A DNA stretch of 52,367 nucleotides from Leptolyngbyaceae cyanobacterium HOT.MB2.61 (GCA_023511615.1 JAIMBL010000008.1:1-52367); one strand, 5' to 3'. Counted from the stretch's first letter, positions 8,764 to 18,398 are shown. Numbers and translations are program-made. The notes: generated by a model from the letters alone, not told the origin.

Positions 8764-10125
8764 CTAAAGTGCTCCAGCGGCTGTTTTATCCAGCACCCCA
8801 CCCAAATGAGTCGTGATGTTCATGGCAGTCAGGACTGGTTTTTCACTTCTCTGGGAATAGTCAATCACGCTAACGGCCCCATTGCCCTGCTTAAAGTTCC
8901 AGAAATGATCTGGCCCCAACCCTAAAACGTAGCAGAGGATAGCCTTATTAATGGCGTCGTGGGCAACGACCAAGGTGATTCCAGGTTCGCGCTGGTAAGC
9001 AGCCTGTACGATGCTATCCCAGGCAGCGATCGCCCGTTCCCAAACCTGTTGCAAATTTTCACCCTCTGGCATTTGCACAGTTTCCGGTGAATTTTGCCAC
9101 TGCTGAAGCATGCCTGGATAGGAAGCTTCAATCTCAGTCTCCAGCTTACCTTCCCACAGCCCGTGGCTGATCTCCCTCAGGTTATCCTCCAGTTCTAACT
9201 GGACATCAGGATGATATTGCAAAATGACTTCAGCAGTCTCCTTAGGGCGCAGCATGGGGCTGGTAACGGCGGCCTGAATTGGAACGGATTTCAAAAACTC
9301 TGCCGCCTGTTGGGACTGCACACGACCTGTATCGTTCAATGGCACATCAATCTGCCCCTGAAAGCGTTTCTGCCGATTCCAGTCAGTTTCTCCGTGGCGC
9401 ACTAGCAGAAGGCGTGGTCCCTTTCTTCCCTGCTTCGGTTTGGGCAGGGGTTCTCCTAAATGAGCGGTGAGATTGAGCGACTCTAGCTGAACGGGATCAC
9501 CCCACCCACCCGAAAAATTCAGAACGCTGATGCCACAGTTGGACTGGTGAACGGATTGATAGCGCTCCGGGGACAATCCCACAGCCGTACTTACCAGAGC
9601 CCGGTTGATTCCACTATGGGCAACAATCAGAATCGTTTGTCCCCCATGGCGTGGCAACAAATCCTTCCAAAAATCCCTGGCCTGATTGTAGAGAGCCAGA
9701 ACGGGGTAGAAATCGGTCGATCGCCCGTCCGAATCAGTAACCACCATCCGCAACTTTTCGGGGGCTTGCTGCCAGTTACGATATTCCTCCGGGTACTTCT
9801 CCGCCACCTCTGTAAACAGCATCCCTTCCCACAGCACCAGATTAATTTCCTTCAGGTTATCCGTAATCTGTAGAGGGATTGCAGGGGGGGTGCTTAGCTT
9901 TGAAAGAATAATCTCAGCAGTGTCCTTTGCCCGACTGAGCGGACTGGTGTAAACCGCATCAAATTTTATCTCCCTGAGAGCATCCCCAACTTGGCGAGCT
10001 GATTCCTTTCCTTTTTCAGTCAGTGTGGATTTATCCCAGTGACCCTGAACTCGGCGCTCAAGGTTGAAACTGCTTTCGCCATGACGAACGAGAATAACGC
10101 GGGTTGTTGAGAATTGGGTTGGCAT
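8764..10125 (-). CDS. Tandem histidine-phosphatase (phosphoglycerate mutase-like) protein
   Basis: This 453-residue cytoplasmic protein holds two complete histidine phosphatase domains. The first (about 8-215) has ILVRHGESSFN and a second catalytic His in IVAHSGINRA. The second (about 236-445) has LLVRHGETDWN and VVAHDAINKA. The RHG histidine becomes phosphorylated in this superfamily. Members include cofactor-dependent phosphoglycerate mutase, alpha-ribazole phosphatase and cyanobacterial metal-independent phosphoserine phosphatases. The substrate cannot be read from sequence. Both active sites look intact, so this is a true double-headed enzyme or an obligate internal dimer. It lies upstream of and co-directional with the dihydroorotase-like gene, 142 bp away. 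Confidence 0.88.
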   Translation of the reverse strand: MPTQFSTTRVILVRHGESSFNLERRVQGHWDKSTLTEKGKESARQVGDALREIKFDAVYTSPLSRAKDTAEIILSKLSTPPAIPLQITDNLKEINLVLWEGMLFTEVAEKYPEEYRNWQQAPEKLRMVVTDSDGRSTDFYPVLALYNQARDFWKDLLPRHGGQTILIVAHSGINRALVSTAVGLSPERYQSVHQSNCGISVLNFSGGWGDPVQLESLNLTAHLGEPLPKPKQGRKGPRLLLVRHGETDWNRQKRFQGQIDVPLNDTGRVQSQQAAEFLKSVPIQAAVTSPMLRPKETAEVILQYHPDVQLELEDNLREISHGLWEGKLETEIEASYPGMLQQWQNSPETVQMPEGENLQQVWERAIAAWDSIVQAAYQREPGITLVVAHDAINKAILCYVLGLGPDHFWNFKQGNGAVSVIDYSQRSEKPVLTAMNITTHLGGVLDKTAAGAL

Positions 10126-10542
10126 AGGAGAAGGGATATAGGGATTAGGGGTTAGGGATTAGAGGAGTTTGGAGTTTGGAGTTCTGTCCCCTCACCGCTC
10201 ACACCTCTCTCCTCACTTATATGAGTTTGGAGTTCAAGAGAAAAGAGATAGAGAGGAGTAATGGGGGGAGGAATGGAGTAATAGATGGAAAGGGCCATTA
10301 CCCTATCCCCCTATCACCCCTACTACCCTATCACCCCTGTTCTCACTCCTGACTTCTGGCTTCTTTCTTCCTTTCTTCTTTCTATTCCCCGACCCCTTCT
10401 GGTTTTAACTTCTGACTCCTGTTAAGGACAATCCTCTTGCAGAATGACGGGTGGAAGCAATTACAGTGTCATAATCCTCTCAGACAGTTTACGCAAAATT
10501 GCGAAGGCGAACTGGCGTGTTTTGGTCACTTGGGAAGGGGTT
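10126..10542. other. Spacer rich in short direct repeats
   Basis: The spacer between two divergent genes contains purine- and pyrimidine-rich short repeats such as GGGATTAGGGGTTAGGGATTAG, GGAGTTTGGAGTTTGGAGTT and CCCTATCCCCCTATCACCCC. These are typical of heptamer-like STRR sequence in cyanobacterial spacers. It must also hold both promoters; I could not place them. An in-frame extension of the downstream gene to 10444 was judged non-coding. Confidence 0.5.
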
Positions 10543-12057
10543 ATGACATTCAAGCGGTTGGTTTTGATTGTGCTGACGGTGTGTGTGGCGTTTTCCGTTG
10601 GCTTACGCTTATGGCAAAGCTGGAGTCAGCCTCAATTCCAGAGTCGATTGGAGCTTTATCAAACGAATCTGGTGCTTCAGGCATCGGAATACCGGGGCGA
10701 TGATGTGAATCTCAATTCTGCCCGGCAGACTTTGTTAGGGACAGAACCTATTAAAATCGCCACGGAGGAGTACCAAACCTTCCGCAAGTCTGTCCAGAAA
10801 AGCCTAGAGCGCACACAATCTTTACTTGATGCTTCTCCAGCCGAACTGGACACGCTAAAGCTAAGCGCTTCCAGGCAAAAGCAGCTTGCCCTGGAGCTGG
10901 ATTTGAGAATGGGGATTTTGCAGGTTGCCAAAGGCCAGATCGATAACGCTCAAAGAATCTGGGCTGAGGCAATTCAACGAGCTGGCTCTGAGGCAAGTTT
11001 GGAATCTCTCAGCAAGACGGCGGGAACTCTGGTCGGTTTGTGGAGTACGCCCCCCCAGTTAATGCCTGATGCCGAGTCTTTGCTGAAAAAAAATCTGGAT
11101 GGCTGGTTTCGCTATCGATCGCTGACTCAGCTTTACCAGTTACAACAGCGCCAGGATGCTTTGCTCCAATTGCAAGCAGAAGAACAGCAGGCGGCAGAAC
11201 GCGCCTACCGCAACCTGGCGATCGTGGGTGGAATTCCCGTTCTAGGTTGCCTGATTGGGGTGGGTATTTTACTGTTTCTGTTGGGGCAGTGGCTGGTAAA
11301 GCGGAAGCAATCACTCCTTGCTGCCGATGGAATGGCATCGTGGTCAGTTCCCTGGGATGGGGAAATAGTCTGGCAGGTGCTGATTTTTGGCTTTTTCTTG
11401 ATGGGGCAGATTCTCTTGCCGTTTGTGTTAGACATCATGCAGGCTATTGCTGGGTTTAATCCATCGGCGCTGGGTGTGCGGGAAAAAGCGGTTTACGTTC
11501 TGGTGGACTACCTGCTGCTGACAGTTGGGGGACTGGGGGTGCTTTATCTCTCAATCAGAGAGTTTTTTCCCTTACCAGAGGGGTGGTTCCAGTTGAACTG
11601 GAGGGGTAACTGGTTCTGGTGGGGATGGGGGGGTTATTTTGCAGCGCTACCCCTGGTGATTGTGGTTTCGCTGATTAATCAGGCCATCTGGAAGGGGCAG
11701 GGAGGGAGCAATCCGATTCTGCCGATCGCCCTGGAAGTGAAAGACAACGCCGCCCTGGCGATTTTCTTTCTAACAGCTTCGGTGGCGGCTCCGATTTTTG
11801 AAGAAACTCTGTTTCGTGGCTTTTTGTTGCCTTCCCTGACCCGCTACATGTCAACTTGGGGTGCGATCGCGCTCAGTGCCGTGATTTTTGCTGTGGCCCA
11901 TCTCAGCCTGTCAGAGGTGCTGCCACTGACTACACTGGGAATTGTACTGGGATTCGTTTATTCGCGATCACGGAACCTGCTTTCCTCCATGCTGCTTCAT
12001 AGCCTGTGGAACAGTGGTACACTCCTGAGCTTAATCATCCTGGGCAACTCTGGTTGA
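10543..12057 (+). CDS. CPBP family intramembrane glutamic protease
   Basis: The C-terminal part of this 504-residue protein is a CAAX/bacteriocin-processing (CPBP) membrane protease domain with its motifs in order: FEETLFRGFLLPSL, then AVAHLS, then a final helix containing LLHSLWNSG. The Glu-Glu pair and the later His are the expected catalytic residues. The N-terminus has a membrane anchor (residues 5-22) followed by a helical, probably periplasmic, region of about 210 residues. Several further membrane spans follow. I chose ATG 10543 because GGGAAGGGG precedes it at good spacing; 33 upstream in-frame codons look non-coding. Its substrate is unknown. The long N-terminal helical domain is typical of cyanobacterial members. 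Confidence 0.85.
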   Translation: MTFKRLVLIVLTVCVAFSVGLRLWQSWSQPQFQSRLELYQTNLVLQASEYRGDDVNLNSARQTLLGTEPIKIATEEYQTFRKSVQKSLERTQSLLDASPAELDTLKLSASRQKQLALELDLRMGILQVAKGQIDNAQRIWAEAIQRAGSEASLESLSKTAGTLVGLWSTPPQLMPDAESLLKKNLDGWFRYRSLTQLYQLQQRQDALLQLQAEEQQAAERAYRNLAIVGGIPVLGCLIGVGILLFLLGQWLVKRKQSLLAADGMASWSVPWDGEIVWQVLIFGFFLMGQILLPFVLDIMQAIAGFNPSALGVREKAVYVLVDYLLLTVGGLGVLYLSIREFFPLPEGWFQLNWRGNWFWWGWGGYFAALPLVIVVSLINQAIWKGQGGSNPILPIALEVKDNAALAIFFLTASVAAPIFEETLFRGFLLPSLTRYMSTWGAIALSAVIFAVAHLSLSEVLPLTTLGIVLGFVYSRSRNLLSSMLLHSLWNSGTLLSLIILGNSG

Positions 12058-12083
12058 TCCCACTCCCAGGCCACCCTGAAATA

Positions 12084-12311
12084 ATGGCAATGGTGAAACA
12101 GAAAAAACCGATTTTGATAGGGCTACTGGCGATCGCAGGCGGAGTCTACTTCAGTACCTACTCCAGCCTGGATAGCCATTTTTCACTCAGTGCCTGGGTG
12201 ATACTACCACTCCAGGCAGGGGCATGTCTCTACCTGCTTTATGCTTACTGGAGTGGGCAGATCAAAGGAACATCCCGGTATCAGAAACAGCGGCGGGAGA
12301 ATGACTCCTGA
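12084..12311 (+). CDS. Small two-span membrane protein
   Basis: This 75-residue protein starts MAMVKQKKPILIG and has two hydrophobic segments (about 10-27 and 38-58) followed by a basic, hydrophilic tail ending QKQRRENDS. It lies 26 bp after the CPBP protease stop on the same strand and may be cotranscribed with it. An earlier start at 12006 would overlap the protease gene and give non-conserved-looking sequence, so ATG 12084 is preferred (ATG 12090 is an alternative). No family is recognised. Confidence 0.65.
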   Translation: MAMVKQKKPILIGLLAIAGGVYFSTYSSLDSHFSLSAWVILPLQAGACLYLLYAYWSGQIKGTSRYQKQRRENDS

Positions 12312-12375
12312 CCGATGATGACTGAATAAAAATGATGCCCACAGAACCAGCGAGACTAATTGTTTTTCAGGCTCC

Positions 12376-15009
12376 ATGCAATTCACTTCAGCAACGACAA
12401 CTCCTTCTTCGAAGATCGAAACCATTACCCTCGACGTCAGCGGGATGAAATGTGCTGGTTGTGTTAAAGCGGTGGAAAACCAGCTGACTCAACAATCGGG
12501 GGTGATTTCAGCCTGCGTGAATCTGGTCACAGAAGTGGCAGTCGTAGAGTATGAACCGGGAGTTATTAGCCCAGAGATACTAGCCGAAAAACTAACCAAT
12601 GCAGGATTTCCAGCTCAGCCCCGCTCTCCCTATTCAGGTACCGCGGTAGATACACCGGAGTTAAAGGCTCTGGAAGAGCGACGGCGGTTAGAGTCGCAAC
12701 AACAATTGGGGCAGTTGGCGATCGCAACCCTCCTGCTGGTACTTTCTTTTCTGGGCCATTTGGGACAACTGGGTGGTTTCACCATTCCCGGTTTAAGCAA
12801 CATCTGGTTTCACTGTGGGTTGGCAACCGCCGCCCTGCTTGGACCAGGGCGCTCCATGCTGGTAGATGGCTGGCGCGGGCTGCGCCATAACGCCCCCAAC
12901 ATGAATACCCTGGTTAGCCTGGGAACCTTAACCGCTTACCTCACCAGTCTGGTTGCCCTACTATTTCCCCAGTTGGGCTGGGAATGTTTCTTTGATGAGC
13001 CTGTCATGCTGGTGGGCTTCATCCTGTTGGGGCGGACTTTAGAACAAAAAGCCAGAACTCGTGCTGCATCTGCATTCCATACATTGTTAGCTCTACAGCC
13101 CAGAGTGGCAAGGGTGATACGAAGAGCAGAGATCGGAGAGTGGGAAGACATCGCCCTTTCTGACTATTCCCCAGCGTTCACCTCCCACTCCTGCGTCGAA
13201 ATCCCGGCAGAGCATGTTCGCATTGGAGAGTGGTTACAGGTACTGCCAGGGGACAAAATTCCCGTTGACGGAAAAATTGTGGCTGGGCAAACCACAGTCG
13301 ATGAATCCATGCTGACCGGAGAACCGATGCCCGTCTTAAAGCAGCCAGGAGACTGGGTGGCAGCAGGTACTCTCAACCAGTCTGGGGCGATCGCCCTGCA
13401 AGCAAGCCGCACGGGGAGAGACACCACTCTAGCCCAAATGATTACTCTCGTAGAAGCAGCACAGACTCGTAAAGCACCGATTCAAGCTCTGGCTGATACT
13501 GTGGCTGGTTACTTTACCTATGGAGTCATAGCCATCGCTTCCCTCACCTTTCTCTTCTGGTATTTCATCGGCACCCACCTCTGGTTCAACAATTTGGACG
13601 GTGGTCAAGGACACCTTCCCACCCTGTCTACAGAACTGATGGAGCATGGGCACTCGATGGCCCATCATCTCTTGACCAACGCCTCCCTGCCTACCGCTTC
13701 GCCACTCCTGCTCAGTCTCAAACTGGCGATCGCCGTCCTCGTAATTGCCTGTCCCTGTGCCCTTGGTCTGGCAACTCCAACCGCAATTCTGGTGGGAACC
13801 GGCATCGGTGCAGAACGGGGATTACTCATTCGTGGTGGAGACATCCTGGAGCAAGTTCACCATTTGGACACGGTGATTCTGGACAAAACTGGCACTTTGA
13901 CAACCGGTCAACCCACCGTGACCGACTGCATTGTTCTCCACGCAGGGGGGAGTCAGGAGACAGGCACGGGGGGTTGGGGGCTGGGAGCTAGAGACCAGGA
14001 AGCAGAGATTCACTCACAACTCACAACTCAAAACTTCCCTCATCCCCAACCTCTGGCCCCTGCTCCCTCTCCTTCCCTCCTCCAACTTGCTGCCAGTGTT
14101 GAGGTGGGCACCCGCCATCCACTCGCAATCGCCATTCGACAGGCAGCTGAACAGAAGGGATTGCCTCTTCTGCCAGCGCAGGACTTTGTGACTGAACCAG
14201 GGTTGGGAGTCGCAGCGACGGTTCTGGTTGGCGAGCCGCAAGGGGCTGAACCGGGATTGCAAGTGGTGCTAGGAACTGCTACCTGGCTGTTGCGAAACGG
14301 GATTGAGGTAACGGAAGAGGCAAAGGTACAGGCGCAAAACCTCGCCAGTAGCGGACAGACCGTGATCTACGGAGCCGCGGCTGGAAGGCTCGTCGGACTG
14401 ATTGCCGTAGCAGACAATTTAAGACCGGATGCAGTTAGTACCATCCGTGCCTTACAGCAAATGGGACTCAAAGTTATGCTGTTAACTGGCGATTGCCAGG
14501 CAGCGGCACAGGCGATCGCCCAACCCCTCGACTTACCCCTCGACCAGATTCTGGCAGAGGTACCGCCAGACGGCAAGGTGAAAACTATCGCCCAGCTTCA
14601 AGCACAGGGTTACCATGTTGCTATGGTGGGGGATGGTATCAACGATGCACCAGCTCTGGCTCAGGCCAATGTGGGAATCGCCTTACACTCTGGAACCGAC
14701 GTAGCCATAGAAACCGCTGGAATTATTTTGATGCGCGATCGCCTGAGCGATGTCATCGAAGCCATTCGGCTCGGACGAGCAACCTTCAACAAAATCCGCC
14801 AGAATCTATTTTGGGCATTTGCCTATAACATTCTGGGGATCCCCCTGGCTGCGGGAGGATTACTGCCCACCTTTGGTGTTCTGTTGAGTCCTGCAGCAGC
14901 AGGCGCTATGATGGCGTGTAGTTCGATTAGCGTTGTGACTAATTCCCTGTTGCTTTACCTGACTTTCGAATCATTCCAATTCACGGAAGCGAAAGATACA
15001 TCGGCATGA
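12376..15009 (+). CDS. Copper-transporting P1B-type ATPase (CtaA/PacS-like)
   Basis: This 877-residue pump moves Cu(I) across the plasma or thylakoid membrane; cyanobacterial relatives CtaA and PacS deliver copper to plastocyanin and cytochrome oxidase. It has an N-terminal heavy-metal domain with GMKCAGC (Cys26, Cys29), actuator TGEP, transmembrane CPC at 459-461, phosphorylation motif DKTGT from Asp503, HP in the nucleotide domain (TRHPLAIAI) and GDGINDAP from 752. A His-rich loop ([10 protein letters not shown]) lies between membrane segments. Residues about 522-568 are a low-complexity insert whose DNA resembles intergenic heptamer repeat. The frame stays open through it. Choice between CtaA and PacS is not possible here. 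Confidence 0.93.
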   Translation: MQFTSATTTPSSKIETITLDVSGMKCAGCVKAVENQLTQQSGVISACVNLVTEVAVVEYEPGVISPEILAEKLTNAGFPAQPRSPYSGTAVDTPELKALEERRRLESQQQLGQLAIATLLLVLSFLGHLGQLGGFTIPGLSNIWFHCGLATAALLGPGRSMLVDGWRGLRHNAPNMNTLVSLGTLTAYLTSLVALLFPQLGWECFFDEPVMLVGFILLGRTLEQKARTRAASAFHTLLALQPRVARVIRRAEIGEWEDIALSDYSPAFTSHSCVEIPAEHVRIGEWLQVLPGDKIPVDGKIVAGQTTVDESMLTGEPMPVLKQPGDWVAAGTLNQSGAIALQASRTGRDTTLAQMITLVEAAQTRKAPIQALADTVAGYFTYGVIAIASLTFLFWYFIGTHLWFNNLDGGQGHLPTLSTELMEHGHSMAHHLLTNASLPTASPLLLSLKLAIAVLVIACPCALGLATPTAILVGTGIGAERGLLIRGGDILEQVHHLDTVILDKTGTLTTGQPTVTDCIVLHAGGSQETGTGGWGLGARDQEAEIHSQLTTQNFPHPQPLAPAPSPSLLQLAASVEVGTRHPLAIAIRQAAEQKGLPLLPAQDFVTEPGLGVAATVLVGEPQGAEPGLQVVLGTATWLLRNGIEVTEEAKVQAQNLASSGQTVIYGAAAGRLVGLIAVADNLRPDAVSTIRALQQMGLKVMLLTGDCQAAAQAIAQPLDLPLDQILAEVPPDGKVKTIAQLQAQGYHVAMVGDGINDAPALAQANVGIALHSGTDVAIETAGIILMRDRLSDVIEAIRLGRATFNKIRQNLFWAFAYNILGIPLAAGGLLPTFGVLLSPAAAGAMMACSSISVVTNSLLLYLTFESFQFTEAKDTSA
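13945..14085. repeat. STRR-like heptamer sequence inside the copper ATPase gene
   Basis: Within the coding region the DNA switches to GGGGGGTTGGGGGCTGGGAG, then CACAACTCACAACTCAAAACT, then C-rich CCCCAACCTCTGGCCCC. This matches the style of spacer repeats at 10126-10440 and 50567-50592 (AACTCAAAACTCAAAACT). It encodes a Gly/Pro/Gln-rich loop between DKTGT and the HP motif. The insertion keeps the reading frame. Confidence 0.6.
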
Positions 15010-15073
15010 TGTGAGTCAAAAGAAGAGTGTTGACCCCATCCATTTTGGTTCAAATTGTATGGTTCAGTGTCCA

Positions 15074-15646
15074 ATGTCCCTGGAACCAATCCAAAAACAC
15101 CTGCTCATCATTGAAGACGACAAAGGGAATCGTCAGCTTGTCCTTGATAAGCCAGTGTATTCGATTGGCCGTGATATTGATTGCGACATTCGGTTGGCGT
15201 CTCTATTCGTCTCCCGTCGTCACGCCACCCTGGTTCAGGTTTCCAATGCAGAAGGTAACTGCTCTTATCGCATTGTTGATGGCGATTTGGATGGACAGCG
15301 CAGCGCCAACGGGCTGTTGGTGAATGACAAAAGAATCCAATCCCACGACCTGCAAAACGAAGATGAGGTCGTTTTTGGTCCCCACGTCAAATTCACTTAC
15401 TATTGCCTTAGCCGCGACCCTGCACCAACCGAACCTCCCGATAGTGTATTTGACGATGTGACGCTGATAAATCCCCGAACAGCCGATAAGTCCCATCTCA
15501 CTGATTCGTTAGATTCTTTGGAAATTCCTCTGAGTAAACCACCACGACAATTCAATTTAGTGGGTAAGCGTGGACAATCACTGTTCAAATTTCTAAACTT
15601 CCGGCGGGAGAGAGGATTCCGCCTGAAAGGTGACAAATCACCGTAA
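15074..15646 (+). CDS. FHA domain protein, tandem copy 1
   Basis: FHA domains bind phosphothreonine on partner proteins, usually downstream of Ser/Thr kinases. In this 190-residue protein the domain covers about residues 8-110, with YSIGRDIDCDIRL, VSRRHATL and SANGLLVND carrying the conserved Gly-Arg, Ser-Arg-Arg-His and Asn residues. A low-complexity C-terminal tail is basic (RERGFRLKGDKSP). It is closely related to the next gene. I aligned starts with that paralogue and chose ATG 15074 (MSLEPIQKHLL); ATG 15059 or a GTG at 15011 would only lengthen the N-terminus. It follows the ATPase stop by 64 bp and could be read through from it. Confidence 0.85.
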   Translation: MSLEPIQKHLLIIEDDKGNRQLVLDKPVYSIGRDIDCDIRLASLFVSRRHATLVQVSNAEGNCSYRIVDGDLDGQRSANGLLVNDKRIQSHDLQNEDEVVFGPHVKFTYYCLSRDPAPTEPPDSVFDDVTLINPRTADKSHLTDSLDSLEIPLSKPPRQFNLVGKRGQSLFKFLNFRRERGFRLKGDKSP

Positions 15647-15863
15647 TTACCGATAGTTTCATATCCGTGAGCATAGAGCAGCAAGGATTATGCTGATGCA
15701 CAATCGCCAGAAGTAAGGTGTAGAATCGATTGATTGAGCCTAATAATACTTTAAGAAGCTCCGTTCTCTATTCGTCCCATGGGATTGGGAAACAGTAGTT
15801 TCCCCTGTTCTCTACGCTATCAGGATTGATTCCTTGAATTCAACTGTGCCATCTCATCATTCA
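15647..15863. other. Spacer between the tandem FHA genes
   Basis: A 217-bp AT-rich spacer separates the duplicated genes. I see no repeat or clear terminator in it. It presumably holds the promoter of the second copy. Confidence 0.4.
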
Positions 15864-16286
15864 ATGCCCTCAGAACCACATCAGAATCATCTGCTTATTA
15901 TCGAAGATGACAAGGGACGCCGAGAATTTGTCCTGGATCGTTCTGTTTATTCCATTGGCCGCGATCCTAAGTGCGACATTCGGCTGGTTTCGCAGTTTGT
16001 TTCCCGGCGTCATGCCACGCTGGTGCAGTTGCTCAATGAAGACGGAACCTATTATTACCGGATTGTAGATGGCAATTTGAAGGGAAAGCCCAGCGCTAAC
16101 GGGTTGCTGATCAATGGACGTAAACTTCAAGCCCACGATCTTCAAAATGAGGATGAAATTGTCTTTGGTCCTCAAGTCCGCGCAATTTATTACCTGTTGA
16201 AACGGGATGCGATTCTAACAGTCCCCCCTGATGAATTTGATATCACACTGATTAGCCCAAACATGGTGGGCGATCCGGAGGATTAG
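15864..16286 (+). CDS. FHA domain protein, tandem copy 2
   Basis: This 140-residue protein is essentially an isolated FHA domain: YSIGRDPKCDIRL, VSRRHATLVQLL and SANGLLING keep the phosphothreonine-binding residues. It matches copy 1 over about 110 residues (for example HLLIIEDDKG near the start and HDLQNEDEIVFGP), so the pair arose by tandem duplication. It lacks the basic tail of copy 1. The ATG at 15864 (MPSEPHQNHLL) aligns with the chosen start of copy 1; a TTG ten codons upstream is less likely. The phosphorylated partner is unknown. Confidence 0.85.
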   Translation: MPSEPHQNHLLIIEDDKGRREFVLDRSVYSIGRDPKCDIRLVSQFVSRRHATLVQLLNEDGTYYYRIVDGNLKGKPSANGLLINGRKLQAHDLQNEDEIVFGPQVRAIYYLLKRDAILTVPPDEFDITLISPNMVGDPED

Positions 16287-16289
16287 AAA

Positions 16290-16637
16290 TTAGCTTGCTA
16301 CAGCTTCAATCAGTTGCCACTGGTTATTCGCGGCGATCGCCTGATTGACCCGATCAAACATCTGGCGACAGTGATTGTTGCTATGAAGCGGCAGTTCCTC
16401 GTTCTTCATGACAAAATTCATACGAACGCCCCGCTCTTCTTGAGGCGTTTCGTCAATTAAAACTTCAATCGTTACTAGTTTTGGGTAAGCAACGCCACCG
16501 GGAACTTCGCGGGCAACCAGATAATCTCCCTTTTCATAAATGATGTCAAAATTGCAGGATTCCAGCGTTTGACCCAGCGGCTGCTTGATGCCGCTTTCTG
16601 AAGCTTCAACAGTGACTAAACAAGTGTAACGAGCCAT
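16290..16637 (-). CDS. Conserved small cyanobacterial protein
   Basis: This 115-residue soluble protein starts MARYTCLVTVEASESG and alternates beta-strand-like and charged segments (DIIYEKGDYLVARE, LVTIEVLIDE), ending in a helix (DRVNQAIAANNQWQLIEAV). There is no signal peptide or membrane span. It is convergent with the FHA gene, with only three bases between the two stops. I do not know its function. Its compact, low-complexity-free sequence and its own ATG make it a confident gene. Confidence 0.75.
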   Translation of the reverse strand: MARYTCLVTVEASESGIKQPLGQTLESCNFDIIYEKGDYLVAREVPGGVAYPKLVTIEVLIDETPQEERGVRMNFVMKNEELPLHSNNHCRQMFDRVNQAIAANNQWQLIEAVAS

Positions 16638-16783
16638 GATTAACCCCTAGCGCATGACGTTAAGTCTCTAGCCATCATAGCTTTTCTTTAAGCATGGCAT
16701 GGTTATATGCAGTCTAGAGTATCAACAGTTGTCAATATGTATTGCATAAACCGAAGAAATCTCCAATCAGGGAAGTTTTTCAA

Positions 16784-17479
16784 ATGGGAGAGGGGATGAA
16801 TGAAAAGCTGGGCAAATTTATCGTGTTTGAAGGAGTGGAGGGGTGTGGAAAGACAACTCAACTCCAGCGATCGCAACAGTGGCTGGTAGAAAGCGGCTGG
16901 CTGGCCCTGTTGCAATCGAAGGGGTATCTTCAGGAGGTCGTTACCACACGGGAGCCTGGCGGTACTGAGTTGGGTGCGGCTGTCCGTCAGATTCTGCTGG
17001 AACAACCCACCCAGGAACCCATTCAAGACCGGACCGAGTTATTGCTCTATGCGGCAGACCGGGCTCAACACGTGGAGGGATTTCTGCGTCCGCATCTGGC
17101 AAAGGGCTCTCTTATTTTGTGCGATCGCTACATCGACTCGACTATTGCCTACCAGGGCTATGGCCGGGGACTGGACCTGACGCTGATTGACCAACTGAAT
17201 CAGATTGCAACGGGTGGGTTAGTCAGTGATTTGACGCTCTGGCTCGACCTGGATGTTGAAATTGGATTGGCCAGAACCCGGCAGCGAGGAACCCGCGATC
17301 GCATCGAACAGGCAGACCTCGCCTTTCACCAGCGAGTCCAGCAGGGCTTCACCGAACTGGCCCATGCCCATCCCCATCGCATTACCCGCATCAATGCCAG
17401 CGGTTCTGAAACCGAAGTGGCTGGACAAATCCAACAGGCCTTAACCCAGCGGCTGGAAGAGTGGTATGGGGGTGGATGA
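16784..17479 (+). CDS. tmk: Thymidylate kinase
   Basis: Tmk phosphorylates dTMP to dTDP with ATP in dTTP synthesis. The 231-residue protein has the P-loop GVEGCGKT at 17-24, the REPGGTELG substrate motif, the DRY motif with YIDSTIAYQGYGRG, and a lid region with RGTRDRIEQ. A short extra stretch (ALLQSKGYLQEVV) lies between the first helix and REPGG. I chose ATG 16784 because AGGGAAG sits about seven bases upstream; ATG 16796 is possible. The upstream neighbour is divergent. Confidence 0.95.
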   Translation: MGEGMNEKLGKFIVFEGVEGCGKTTQLQRSQQWLVESGWLALLQSKGYLQEVVTTREPGGTELGAAVRQILLEQPTQEPIQDRTELLLYAADRAQHVEGFLRPHLAKGSLILCDRYIDSTIAYQGYGRGLDLTLIDQLNQIATGGLVSDLTLWLDLDVEIGLARTRQRGTRDRIEQADLAFHQRVQQGFTELAHAHPHRITRINASGSETEVAGQIQQALTQRLEEWYGGG

Positions 17480-17773
17480 GTGGGAGAGTGGGGGATGGAG
17501 TGAGGGAGACACTCATCCACCCCTCGCCTGTTAAAGTTTTCCTTCCTTTCAAACCCAATTCAATTTGTATTCTAAAATACAGGCATAATCGACCCAATGA
17601 GTAGTCTTTCTAATTTCTGACTACTGACTGCTTTGATGGACTCAGGTTTGGGAGTTTGCGCTGGAATCAGCGCGATCGCGAGGCTGCTAGTTGTCAACCT
17701 TCAAACTTCAAAATCGCACTCGACCCGGTAACAACTCCCCGTGCTTTTCGTTTTAATTCAGTGGAGTGAAACC
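17480..17773. other. Spacer with short G-rich repeats and a HIP1 site
   Basis: The region after tmk has GGGAGAGTGGGGGATGGAG-type repeats, a HIP1-related CGCGATCGCG, and GTGGAGTG just before the next start. No gene or clear terminator is seen. Confidence 0.35.
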
Positions 17774-18367
17774 ATGTTTAAGAAAACGATTCATTTCCCA
17801 TCCCACTTAACCCGTCACCCGTTTGTTAGTAAAGTTGCCCTGACTCTGGGTCTTCTGCTTCCAGGCTCCCTCTTAGCCCTCTCTGCAACCGCAGGTCAAC
17901 TCCAGGACGGTCGTTTTTACTTTGATCATGCTCCCCGCTTGGTGCGAACTGTTTCTACATTGCCAGCAACGCATCAGCCATCGACCTATCAATTCACCGT
18001 CAAGGTACCTGAAGACGCTGGGGCCAATTTGCACGCCCTGAGAATCACTCAAGATCCCAACGCTAACCAGGTCAATTTTGATGTGAACAGAAGTAGTGCT
18101 TTTCTGGGTGATAGCCTGGCAGGGGGACCGGCTGTGTCTCTGGCAAATGTTGGGGGAACTATGCCCACAGACTCCAACGAAGTCATGGTTGTTTTCGCTC
18201 CACCGATTTCTCCAGGACAAACCGTGACGGTAGAACTGCAAACGGACGCAAATCCTGATAGTAGTGGGATTTACCTGTTTGGCGTGACCGCTTTTCCACA
18301 AGGGCAAAACAGTCCAGGCATCCCTCTAGGTCACGGTCGGGTCAATGTTTATGACCACTCCCAGTAA
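17774..18367 (+). CDS. DUF2808 family secreted protein
   Basis: This 197-residue protein begins with a basic N-terminus, a hydrophobic core (about 22-38) and a likely signal peptidase site near ALSATAG, so it should be exported to the periplasm or cell surface. The mature part resembles DUF2808, a cyanobacterial beta-rich family: FDHAPRLVRTV, YQFTVKVPEDAG and FAPPISPGQTVTVEL. DUF2808 has no established function. The ATG at 17774 has GTGGAGTG at good spacing. Confidence 0.85.
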   Translation: MFKKTIHFPSHLTRHPFVSKVALTLGLLLPGSLLALSATAGQLQDGRFYFDHAPRLVRTVSTLPATHQPSTYQFTVKVPEDAGANLHALRITQDPNANQVNFDVNRSSAFLGDSLAGGPAVSLANVGGTMPTDSNEVMVVFAPPISPGQTVTVELQTDANPDSSGIYLFGVTAFPQGQNSPGIPLGHGRVNVYDHSQ

Positions 18368-18398
18368 CCCGGTAGGGGTGAAGAGCACCCATCGCCCT

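Noticed and set aside
8622-8801. N-terminal extension of the dihydroorotase-like frame to 8801
   Set aside because: The extra residues are Leu/Pro/Ser-rich translation of repeat-like spacer DNA and do not fit the family start; ATG 8621 (MDAVELLKQV) does.
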